A DNA stretch of 38,243 nt, taken from positions 1 through 38,243 of the forward strand of contig JAFTRA010000037.1 in assembly GCA_017462485.1 (NCBI GenBank), given 5' to 3'. This DNA is from Clostridia bacterium (lineage in GTDB: Bacteria; Bacillota; Clostridia; Oscillospirales; CAG-272). The notes under the pieces were generated by a model. It saw nothing but the letters and a program-made list of their open reading frames with translations. It was not told where the DNA came from and did not search any database. Numbering within the stretch: position 1 is the first letter of the stretch; each line of letters opens with the position of its first letter. A program made the translations under genes and the position numbers. Of the stretch, positions 14,946-23,400 are shown piece after piece.

Positions 14946-15676
14946 TGAACCGTTTTTACTACGATTTACACATACATTCCTGTTTATCTCCCTGCGGTGA
15001 TGAAGACAATACACCGAATAATATCGCCGGTATGGCGTCGCTTTCCGAGCTTGATATTGTCGCTCTCACCGACCATAACAGCGCAAAAAACTGCCCGGCT
15101 TTCTTTGCCGCAGCCGAAAAATACGGCATTATACCAATAGCGGGTATGGAGCTTACGACGTCCGAGGATATTCACGTGGTTTGCCTCTTTGAAAACCTCG
15201 AGGACGCGCTCGAATTTGACAAATACGTTGAAAATAACAGACTTCGTATTAAGAATAAGCCCGAGTTCTTCGGAGAGCAGCTTATACTTGACGGTGAGGA
15301 TAACGTTATAGGAAAGGAAGAAAATCTTCTGACAAACGCTACCTTCATTTCGATAGACGACGTTTTTTCGCGTGTCAAAGAGTTCGGCGGCTTCGCTTAC
15401 CCTGCTCATATCGACCGGGATTCGTACAGCATAACGGCTGTTCTCGGTACTGTTCCGCCCGATACGGAATTCAACTACTTTGAGCTTCACGACGGTGAAA
15501 GACGAGGCGAGTTTTCCGAAAGGTACGGAATAGAAAAGGACAAATTTATAATCAGCTCGGACGCTCATTATCTTTCGCAATTCAAGGATAAGGAAAATTT
15601 CTTTTTACTTGACTGCGATAAGGACTCTGCCGACCTGGTAAGAAAAAAGCTGTTTGAATTGTTAAGGAGACATTAG
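14945..15676 (+). CDS. PHP-domain phosphoesterase
   Basis: A 243-residue stand-alone PHP (polymerase and histidinol phosphatase) protein, a metal-dependent phosphoesterase in a distorted TIM barrel. Metal-binding motifs in order are YYDLHIHSCLSPCGD (residues 4-18), ALTDHNSAKN (~41-50), AGMELTT (~66-72), AYPAHIDRDS (~153-162), ELHDG and SSDAHYL (~207-213). The substrate is unknown; beside kinase-like ATPases a protein-phosphatase or nucleotide-phosphatase role is attractive but unproven. Translation starts at the ATG overlapping the previous stop. A longer in-frame opening from 14813 exists, but the added residues are Arg/Gly-rich, overlap the DRTGG2 gene and are not PHP-like. Confidence 0.9.
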   Translation: MNRFYYDLHIHSCLSPCGDEDNTPNNIAGMASLSELDIVALTDHNSAKNCPAFFAAAEKYGIIPIAGMELTTSEDIHVVCLFENLEDALEFDKYVENNRLRIKNKPEFFGEQLILDGEDNVIGKEENLLTNATFISIDDVFSRVKEFGGFAYPAHIDRDSYSITAVLGTVPPDTEFNYFELHDGERRGEFSERYGIEKDKFIISSDAHYLSQFKDKENFFLLDCDKDSADLVRKKLFELLRRH

Positions 15677-15677
15677 T

Positions 15678-16229
15678 ATGAAAGAAATATCGCTTAACAT
15701 TCTTGATATAGCCGAAAATTCGGTGAAGGCGAAGGCAACGCTCGTTGAAATCACCGTAACCGAAACGGCTTACACGCTGACGCTTACCGTTAAGGACGAC
15801 GGTACGGGAATGACGAAGGACGTGCTTTTATCGGTTACAAACCCCTTTTACACTACGAGGACAACCCGTAAGGTAGGAATGGGAATACCGCTCTTGCAGT
15901 TTGCCGCTGAGCAGACGGGCGGAAATATTAAAATCGAGTCGAAGCACTTTTCTGAATACCCTGATGAGCATGGAACGACGGTTACCGCGCTGTTTTATAA
16001 AAATCACATTGACTTCACACCGCTTGGAGACGTAATTTCCTCCGTCACCACGCTTATACAGGGGCATCCCGAAACGGATTTTCTCTATAAGCACTCTTTC
16101 TCCGACAAGACGGTTATGCTTGACACAAGAGAGATACGCGCGGTGCTTGAGGGCGTTCCCTTGGATACCTTTGAGGTACTTATATGGATAAGGGATAATC
16201 TTAGGGAGCAATATGATGAAAACCAATAA
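15678..16229 (+). CDS. histidine-kinase-type GHKL ATPase without HisKA domain
   Basis: A 183-residue protein. Residues 1-115 are a GHKL ATP-binding domain with N-box LNILDIAENSVKA, G1 VKDDGTGM, F-box-like NPFYTTRTTRKVGMGIPLLQ (Gly-rich lid) and a G-T-T-V-T-A-L-F strand. Residues 116-183 (HIDFTPLGDVISSV... LEGVPLDTFEVLIWIRDNL) form a C-terminal extension that I do not recognise outside this gene type. No membrane segment, sensor domain or phosphoacceptor His region is present, so it would need partners to act as a kinase. AAGGAGACATTAGT precedes the ATG, 1 base after the PHP stop. It is the second GHKL ATPase in the operon; the two are different subfamilies. Confidence 0.85.
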   Translation: MKEISLNILDIAENSVKAKATLVEITVTETAYTLTLTVKDDGTGMTKDVLLSVTNPFYTTRTTRKVGMGIPLLQFAAEQTGGNIKIESKHFSEYPDEHGTTVTALFYKNHIDFTPLGDVISSVTTLIQGHPETDFLYKHSFSDKTVMLDTREIRAVLEGVPLDTFEVLIWIRDNLREQYDENQ

Positions 16230-16264
16230 AAATTAAAATACACACTTTAAGAAAGGAAGAAAAA

Positions 16265-16633
16265 ATGAAATCTTTGGCTGAATTGCAAGCAATCAAAGAC
16301 AGAATGAAGAGCAAGGTTGCTCTTCGTGAGGGTTACGGCGAAATTCGCGTTGTAGTCGGTATGGCTACCTGCGGTATAGCTGCCGGCGCTCGCCCTGTTC
16401 TCAATACACTTGTTGAAGAGGTAAACAACGCAGGTCTTTACGAAAAGGTAAGCGTTTCCCAGACAGGTTGTATCGGTTTCTGCCAGCTCGAGCCCATCGT
16501 TGAGGTAATCGAGGCAGGAAAAGAAAAGGTTACTTATGTAAAAATGACTCCCGAAAAGGCAAAGGAAGTCGTTGAAAAACACTTAAAGGGTGGCAAAGTT
16601 GTTACGGAATACACCGTAGCAGGTGCCAACTAA
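16265..16633 (+). CDS. hndB: HndB-like (2Fe-2S) ferredoxin-domain hydrogenase subunit
   Basis: A thioredoxin-like ferredoxin of 122 residues corresponding to HndB of the hndABCD NADP-reducing hydrogenase type and equivalent subunits of bifurcating hydrogenases. The core is VVVGMATCGIAAGARPVL (Cys36) and SQTGCIGFCQLEPIVEV (Cys69, Cys73). Only three cysteines are visible where NuoE-type domains have four, so either the cluster uses another ligand or this subunit is structural. AAAGGAAG precedes the ATG; the hydB ribosome binding site starts right after the stop. It probably docks onto HydB. Confidence 0.9.
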   Translation: MKSLAELQAIKDRMKSKVALREGYGEIRVVVGMATCGIAAGARPVLNTLVEEVNNAGLYEKVSVSQTGCIGFCQLEPIVEVIEAGKEKVTYVKMTPEKAKEVVEKHLKGGKVVTEYTVAGAN

Positions 16634-16646
16634 AAGGAGGTAAAGT

Positions 16647-18473
16647 ATGATTCGTTCACACGTACTTATTTGTGGCGGTACAGGCTGTACCTCTTCGGGA
16701 AGCTTGACGCTCCAGAAGGCATTCAATGAGAACATTGAGGCTTTCGGTCTCGCAGAGGAAGTAAAGCTTGTTCAGACGGGCTGCTTTGGTCTTTGCGCAC
16801 TTGGTCCTATCGTTATCATCTATCCCGACGGTACCTTCTACAGCCGCGTTACCGCTGATGACGTCAAGGAAATCGTTGAAGAGCATCTTCTCAAGGGAAG
16901 AATCGTAGAGCGCCTTGTATATAGAGACGAGGTTGCTGATGAAACGGTTAAAAAGGCTGCTTCCGAGCTTTCCCTTTCCGACACTAATTTCTATAAGTCC
17001 CAGAAGCGTATAGTTCTTCGTAACTGCGGTGTTATCAACCCCGACGATATCGAGGAATACATAGCTATGGACGGTTATGCAGCTCTCGGTAAGGTTCTTA
17101 CAGAAATGACTCCCGAGGAAGTTATCAAGGTAGTTTCCGATTCCGGTCTTCGCGGAAGAGGAGGCGGAGGCTTCCCCACAGGTCGTAAATGGGCTCTTTG
17201 CGCTCCCAACAAGGCACCCCAGAAATACGTTGTATGTAACGCAGACGAGGGCGACCCCGGAGCATTTATGGACCGTTCCATTCTTGAGGGCGACCCCCAC
17301 TGTATCATTGAGGCTATGACTATCTGCGGTTACTCGGTTGGAGCTACCAAGGGTTACGTTTACGTAAGAGCCGAGTATCCTATCGCAGTTACCCGTCTCC
17401 AGCACGCTATCGATCAGGCAAAGGAATACGGACTTCTCGGTAAGAACATCTTCGGTTCAGGCTTCGACTTCGACCTCGAAATCAAGCTCGGCGCAGGCGC
17501 ATTCGTTTGCGGTGAAGAGACTGCTCTTATGACCTCTATTGAGGGTAACAGAGGCGAGCCTCGTCCCCGTCCTCCCTATCCTGCAGTTAAGGGTCTTTTC
17601 AACTCTCCCACTGTTGAGAACAACGTTGAGACCTTCGCTAATATTCCTCAGATTATCCTTAACGGCGCTGAATGGTTTAGCTCCATGGGTACCGAAAAAT
17701 CCAAGGGTACAAAGGTATTCGCGCTCGGCGGTAAGATTCAGCACACCGGTCTCGTTGAGATTCCTATGGGTGTTACGCTTGATACTATTATTAACGAAAT
17801 CGGCGGCGGTATCCCCAACGGCAAGAAGTTCAAGGCTGCTCAGACGGGCGGTCCTTCCGGTGGATGTATCCCCGCAAGCCTTATCAATACCGAGGTTGAC
17901 TACGATAACCTCGTTTCTATCGGCTGTATGATGGGATCTGGCGGTCTTATCGTTATGGACGAAGACAACTGTATGGTTGATATGGCTAAATTCTTCCTTG
18001 AATTTACCGTTGACGAATCCTGCGGTAAGTGCACTCCCTGCCGTGTTGGTACAAAGAGACTTCTTGAGCTCCTTGACAAAATCACCCAGGGCAACGGCAC
18101 TCTTGAGGATATCGACAGACTCGAAGAGCTTTGCAACTACATAAAGCAGAACTCTCTTTGCGGTCTCGGTCAGACTGCTCCCAACCCTGTTCTCGCAACC
18201 CTTAAGTTCTTCCGCGATGAGTATATCGCTCACGTTGTTGACAAGGTTTGCCCCGCAGGCGTATGTAAGGGACTTATCAACTACTCTATCGATAAAGATA
18301 AATGTATCGGCTGCGGCAAGTGCGCTAAGAACTGCCCCGCTGACGCTATCACCAGAACCGATTACATCGCTCCCGGCCACAAGCTCGCTTCCTTCACTAT
18401 CGACACCTCGAAGTGCGTTAAGTGCGGTGCTTGCGTTGCAGGCTGTAAGTTCGATGCAATTTCCAAGAAGTAA
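16647..18473 (+). CDS. hydB: hydrogenase NuoF-like flavoprotein subunit (HydB/HndC)
   Basis: The FMN/NAD(P)H-binding subunit where electron bifurcation is thought to occur (608 residues, full length). Domains are an N-terminal thioredoxin-like [2Fe-2S] (ICGGTGCTSSGS and TGCFGLCALGP), a NuoF core with GLRGRGGGGFPTGRKW (FMN/NADH site), NADEGDPGAFMDR, GAGAFVCGEETALMTSIEG and PTVENNVET, the NuoF [4Fe-4S] motif ESCGKCTPCRVGTKRLLE...SLCGLG, and a C-terminal pair of [4Fe-4S] motifs CIGCGKCAKNC and CVKCGACVAGC. A perfect AAAGGAGG lies 6 bases before the ATG, consistent with very high expression, as is its strongly biased codon use. It is adjacent to hydA. Confidence 0.97.
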   Translation: MIRSHVLICGGTGCTSSGSLTLQKAFNENIEAFGLAEEVKLVQTGCFGLCALGPIVIIYPDGTFYSRVTADDVKEIVEEHLLKGRIVERLVYRDEVADETVKKAASELSLSDTNFYKSQKRIVLRNCGVINPDDIEEYIAMDGYAALGKVLTEMTPEEVIKVVSDSGLRGRGGGGFPTGRKWALCAPNKAPQKYVVCNADEGDPGAFMDRSILEGDPHCIIEAMTICGYSVGATKGYVYVRAEYPIAVTRLQHAIDQAKEYGLLGKNIFGSGFDFDLEIKLGAGAFVCGEETALMTSIEGNRGEPRPRPPYPAVKGLFNSPTVENNVETFANIPQIILNGAEWFSSMGTEKSKGTKVFALGGKIQHTGLVEIPMGVTLDTIINEIGGGIPNGKKFKAAQTGGPSGGCIPASLINTEVDYDNLVSIGCMMGSGGLIVMDEDNCMVDMAKFFLEFTVDESCGKCTPCRVGTKRLLELLDKITQGNGTLEDIDRLEELCNYIKQNSLCGLGQTAPNPVLATLKFFRDEYIAHVVDKVCPAGVCKGLINYSIDKDKCIGCGKCAKNCPADAITRTDYIAPGHKLASFTIDTSKCVKCGACVAGCKFDAISKK

Positions 18474-18491
18474 TGAAAGGAGTGCGATGTC

Positions 18492-20243
18492 ATGGAAATG
18501 TTAAACGTTAAAGTAAACGGTATCGCTGTCTCTGTACCTAAGGGTTCTACAATTCTTGAAGCAGCACGCGCAGCAGGTGTGGAAATCCCCACCCTCTGCT
18601 TTATGAAAGAAAAGAACGAAATCGGTGCTTGCCGTATTTGCGTTGTTGAAGCTACCGGCGCTCGCGGACTCGTTACCGCTTGCGTATATCCCGTTACCGA
18701 GGGTATGGAAATCCAGACTAATACCCAGAAGGTAAGAGAGGCTCGTAAGACTACTCTTGAGCTTATCCTCTCTACTCACGACCAGAACTGCCTCTCCTGC
18801 GCTCGTTCCACCAACTGCGAGCTCCAGAAGCTCTGCCTTGAATACGGTGTTGATTCGAAGGCATTCGGCGGTTTCAAGCCCACCTACGAGCTTGACTACT
18901 CTACTCCCCACCTTGTAAGAGATAACAACAAGTGTATCCTTTGCCGTAGATGCGTTGCCGTATGTAACGAACAGTTCGTATCCGTTATCGGCGCTAACAA
19001 CAGAGGTATTGACACTTGCATAGGTCAGCCCTTCGATATCTCTCTTGCTGAAACTCCCTGTATCTCCTGCGGTCAGTGTACCGTAGTTTGTCCTACAGGC
19101 GCTCTCGTTGAGCGTGACGATACCGATAAGGTTTGGGCAGCTCTCGCTGATCCTACAAAGCACGTAGTAGTTCAGACCGCTCCCTCTATCAGAGCTACTC
19201 TTGGTGAGTGCTTCGGTATGGAAATCGGTACTAACGTTGAGGGCAAGATGGTTGCAGCTCTTCGCCGTCTTGGCTTTGAGAAGGTATTCGATACAAATAC
19301 CGCTGCTGACTTCACTATCGTTGAAGAGGCTACCGAGCTTCTTGAAAGAGTTAAGAACGGCGGAACTCTTCCTATGATTACATCCTGCTCACCCGGATGG
19401 GTTAAGTTCTGCGAGCTTTACTATCCCGATATGATAAACCACCTCTCCTCCTGCAAGTCTCCTCAGCAGATGGGCGGCGCTCTTATCAAGACCTATTGGG
19501 CTGATAAGATGGGTTATGATCCTAAGGACGTCTTTGTTGTTTCCATTATGCCTTGTACCGCTAAGAAGTTCGAGGTTGGAAGAGACGATATGTCCGCTGC
19601 AGGAAACGGCATAGCTGACGTTGACGTTGCTCTTACGACTCGTGAGCTTGCAAGAATGATAAGCCGCGCAGGCCTTAAGTTCACTTCTCTTCCCGACGAG
19701 GAATTTGATACAGCTCTCGGTGTTGACACCGGTGCAGCGGTTATCTTCGGCGCTACGGGAGGCGTTATGGAGGCTGCTCTTCGTACGGCTAACGACGTTC
19801 TTACCGGCAAGGATAACAAGGAGATTGAGTTCCACGAGGTTCGCGGAACTGACGGTCTCAAGGAAGCTACGTACAATATTGCAGGTATGGAAATCAAGGT
19901 TGCGGTTGCTTCGGGCGCTGCTAACGCTAAGCTCGTTATGGACAAGATTGCCAAGGGCGAAGCTGATTGGACCTTCGTTGAAATCATGGGATGCCCCGGC
20001 GGTTGTGTAAACGGCGGCGGTCAGCCTATCCAGCCTCAGCACGTTCGTGATACCGTTGACCTCAAGGCTGTAAGAGCAAAGGCTCTTTACGACCAGGACG
20101 AGAAGATGGAAATGCGTAAGTCTCATCTCAACCCCATCATTAAGGAAGTTTACGATAACTACTTCAAGGGCGGTTACGGTTGCCATGCGGCTCACCACGC
20201 GCTTCACACATCTTACGTTGCAAGAAAGAAGTACAACGTATAA
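18492..20243 (+). CDS. hydA: [FeFe] hydrogenase catalytic subunit (HydA/HndD)
   Basis: The H2-producing or -oxidising subunit (583 residues). Cluster motifs are N-terminal [2Fe-2S] (Cys36, 47, 50, 64), His-ligated [4Fe-4S] (His96, Cys100, 103, 109), two ferredoxin-type [4Fe-4S] (Cys148-151-154-158 and Cys190-193-196-200), then the H-domain with L1 TSCSPGW (297-303), L2 MPCTAKKFE (353-361) and L3 EIMGCPGGCVNGGGQP (Cys501, 505), and a small-subunit-like tail ending HTSYVARKKY. L1 has Ser300 where many hydrogenases have the [4Fe-4S]H ligand Cys; I recall the same TSCSPGW form in other NAD(P)-linked enzymes. GGAG lies 9 bases before ATG 18492. Together with hydC/hndB/hydB it forms an NAD(P)H- and ferredoxin-dependent hydrogenase that disposes of fermentation electrons. 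Confidence 0.97.
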   Translation: MEMLNVKVNGIAVSVPKGSTILEAARAAGVEIPTLCFMKEKNEIGACRICVVEATGARGLVTACVYPVTEGMEIQTNTQKVREARKTTLELILSTHDQNCLSCARSTNCELQKLCLEYGVDSKAFGGFKPTYELDYSTPHLVRDNNKCILCRRCVAVCNEQFVSVIGANNRGIDTCIGQPFDISLAETPCISCGQCTVVCPTGALVERDDTDKVWAALADPTKHVVVQTAPSIRATLGECFGMEIGTNVEGKMVAALRRLGFEKVFDTNTAADFTIVEEATELLERVKNGGTLPMITSCSPGWVKFCELYYPDMINHLSSCKSPQQMGGALIKTYWADKMGYDPKDVFVVSIMPCTAKKFEVGRDDMSAAGNGIADVDVALTTRELARMISRAGLKFTSLPDEEFDTALGVDTGAAVIFGATGGVMEAALRTANDVLTGKDNKEIEFHEVRGTDGLKEATYNIAGMEIKVAVASGAANAKLVMDKIAKGEADWTFVEIMGCPGGCVNGGGQPIQPQHVRDTVDLKAVRAKALYDQDEKMEMRKSHLNPIIKEVYDNYFKGGYGCHAAHHALHTSYVARKKYNV

Positions 20244-20273
20244 TAAACCGACTGTTTTAGTCGCATAAAAAAC

Positions 20274-20315
20274 AGAAGAGGAACAGCCCATAGGGGTTTG
20301 TTCCTCTTCTCTTTT
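20274..20315 (+). terminator. intrinsic terminator 1 of the hydrogenase operon
   Basis: AGAAGAGGAACA (20274-20285) pairs with TGTTCCTCTTCT (20299-20310), followed by CTTTTG. A perfect 12-bp stem 30 bases after the hydA stop. Confidence 0.85.
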
Positions 20316-20409
20316 GCAGTCATATTGTTTGTTTTTTAGATTTCAATTATATGATTTGATATTTACTTGGTTCAGAGGATAGTCAGTCCTCGTAATAAGA
20401 TATTTTTTC

Positions 20410-20451
20410 TTCCTGCGAGGGTAGTAGGTCCTCGCAGGAATTTTTTGTTTT
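20410..20451 (+). terminator. intrinsic terminator 2 of the hydrogenase operon
   Basis: TTCCTGCGAGG (20410-20420) pairs with CCTCGCAGGAA (20430-20440), followed by TTTTTTGTTTT. A smaller GAGGA/TCCTC hairpin of similar sequence precedes it (20375-20391). The T-tract is on the plus strand, so this backs up terminator 1 against read-through into the convergent gene. Confidence 0.88.
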
Positions 20452-20485
20452 AAAGAAGTTAAACAATTACTGTTAACTTTGATTA

Positions 20486-23400
20486 TTAGCCTTCGGATTC
20501 GTCGGTGGTCTTTCCGCGAGCCGCGTCAACGTACTCCTTATATTCGTCGTAGGTTTCTACTGCGGGATGCGAGCCCTTGTCAACACCGTATTTATCTTTA
20601 TAGATTTCCTGTGTTTCCTCGTTGCAGAAGATAGGTCTTGTATTTACGAAGGTAAGCCAGTCGCTGTTCTCTGCGGCAAATGCGCTTACAGCCTCGTTGA
20701 TAACCACAGTGCCCTTAAAGGAATCTACGTACAAGCTACACTCGATGCTGCAGTAATAAACCTTAGCATTGGGGAGCTTTTCGTGGTAGAGAGTAAGGAG
20801 AGCTATAATTCTCTCGCCTATCTCGGCAGGAGTATATGGGCTTTCGTTATAAATATCGTTAAATCCAATATGAACGATTATTTCAGATGGATTCAATGGG
20901 TATACCAAACGCTCGGAGCACATAAACCACTCATCTACCTTAGAGCCGCCAATACCGAGAAGATAGGTGTTCTCACCTGCGTAGTCGGTATAGAAATCTT
21001 CCCAATAATACTCGGTGAAGTAGGAATCTCCTACAAAAATAGTAGCGTTTTCCCCAACCTTGGAAAGAGTTCCGCCCTCTGCTTCATAATCAAGGCAGTG
21101 CTTTTCTATAAAGTTCTTGCTGTACGTCGAAACCTTTACGGTTTTTACTACCTTGTGATTAGGTGTTGTTACTGTAACGGTTACTTCGGTATCTGCATCG
21201 AATGTACCCTTTGCAAATATCATTCCGTTTTCAACCGTTACTCGAGAGTCAGAGGTAGTAATTACAGGCTCTGCCGTATAATCAGAGTTAGTGAACGTTA
21301 CCTTGAATTCTCCGCCGCTATAATTTGTATAAATCAATTCGGGTGCTTCTACAATCATATTACCGTAATCATTGATCTTTCCTTTAGAATCTCCCGTCTT
21401 ATACGCCTCGGAAACGTCGGAGTAAATACGGAGAGCTTCTGCAAGGTTGAAGTGATCCTTACCTATGGAATCCTTAACGTAGGTATCAAGGCTATATTTG
21501 CCCTCTACCGAAACGTCCTCACCGTTTAGAGTTCCGCTAACGGTAATGTTAAGAACAGTTCCGAAGTTGTAAGCCTTCATACCGTTTACGGTAATTGAGC
21601 AATTATCCGTGCTTGCTGCTTCTTTCTCAAAGTTATTGAATTCTTTGGTTATATTATTGCTTGAATAGGTTACCTTTACGATACCCTTAAAGCCTTCCCT
21701 AACGTTAATTACAAACGCAGGACTCGGTGAGAGGCAAATGCTGACGCCATCAACTACCGAAGAGAGTCCCGAGCTTTCAATATACTCGTCGTATTCGGAG
21801 CTTGCGTTGTAATACGTGGTGATATACTCGTAATCGGTAAGAATAGCGCTTACGGTATCATCAACCGCGCCATCATTGAAGTACTTGTTTGCTTCGTTTG
21901 AGTAATTTAACATATAATATACGAGCGCTTTGTCGGCAGCGGCGTACAAATTATCCGTATCAAGAATTACCTCTGCGTAGTCGGTAATAGAGAGTGTTAC
22001 TGTAGCAGTTCCGCTGACAGTCTTACCGCCAACCGTTTCGGAAACGTCAAGAGTAAACGTTACCGCTTCGGAAGCCTTATCGCATTCAACTATTATCGAC
22101 TCTGACTTGAGATACGTGCCGTTTAGCACCTTGGTAAGTGCCTTGCCGTTAACCGTTACAAGACCGTCGTATTTTGAGGGAATATAGAGATTTAAGCCGA
22201 AATCAGCGTAAAGCGAGACGTTAACGCGCAGTCCGCTTATACTTACTTCGCCCGTATAGCAATTCGCATCGGCATTATAAACGTAAGTTCCCTCTTTGGA
22301 TACGCCCTTTGCGTATTCCTCGGTATAATTACCGTTATGAATAAGAGTGAACGCTGTGGAGGTATAATCCGCAAGCTTATAGCCGACTACGTTACCGCCT
22401 ACGGCGTAAGGCACGCTTGCGGTAGCGCCGCCAAGTCCGTTATAGGTTACGTTTACAACGTCATCCACGGGAACAGTCTTCACCGCGGGAGAGCCAAGCT
22501 TGAAGTTTGTATTCTGCGTCGTGCTTTCTATACCGATGGTCCAAGCGCCAAGCGTAACCGCAGCATTTCTTTCGTCGGAAACAGTTTTTATCTTATGAAC
22601 GGTAAGAGCTTCAACCCCCTCGCCAAGAGACATAGGTACGTTCCAGCTTGCGTTTACGTAGCCCTCGGGAGCCGCGTAGGCATTAAGATTTGATACGGTA
22701 TCCTTAACTATTACGTTTCCGTAGCTTTCACCCGTCGCCTTGATATTTCCGTGAATTACACAGTTATTAAAGGTTACGGTATTCTTTGATGAAACGTTTC
22801 TGAAAAGGTCACCGTTTGCACTTACGATTGTGCAGTTATTAAATGTGGTGTTGTAGTAGCTCTTTGAATTGGCTTCGGTGTTCGAGCCGAAGAGATAACC
22901 CACCGTAACTATTATCTTTGCGTCTGTTACTGTTGTGGTAGTAGAAATATCGCCCGTTTCCTCTGAGTTCAGAGAGTAAATCATAGCGTTAAGCGCGTTT
23001 CCGTGCTTGCCGATGCTTCTTATGAGCGTGCAGCCCTTGATATTAGCCTCGGAATTTACAGCATCACCGTGAAGTCGAAGCACAGCGGTAGCGTTTACGG
23101 TAAGGTTTTCACCGTATTTATACTCTGTGCCGCCAAGGGTAACGTCACCGACGTTCAATTTAGCGTTGGGCTTATCTATTCTGAAGAGGTCGCCTCCGTA
23201 TCTTGTATAATCGGATTTCGAATTGTTTCCTATATCAAGAAGATATCCGCCCGGACGTGAGGAATAAACGTTATAGGTGTCATACTGACCTAAATTAAAC
23301 GTACCGTAGGATTTTGCGTTATCGTCGTTACTTCTCCAGTCGGAGATAAGCGTGTGACCGTTCAAATCGAAGTTATATACCTCTTCCGCCTCTGAGGTCT

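Noticed and set aside
17457-18380. 307-residue open frame on the minus strand inside hydB
   Set aside because: It is a shadow frame produced by the strongly biased codons of hydB; its translation has no family features and hydB is certain. The same holds for minus frames at 16656-17405, 18501-19163 and 19389-20291.
20567-21529. 320-residue open frame on the plus strand inside the giant secreted protein gene
   Set aside because: Translation is low-complexity Cys/Ile/Tyr-rich and has no domain; it lies antisense to a continuous, convincing coding frame.
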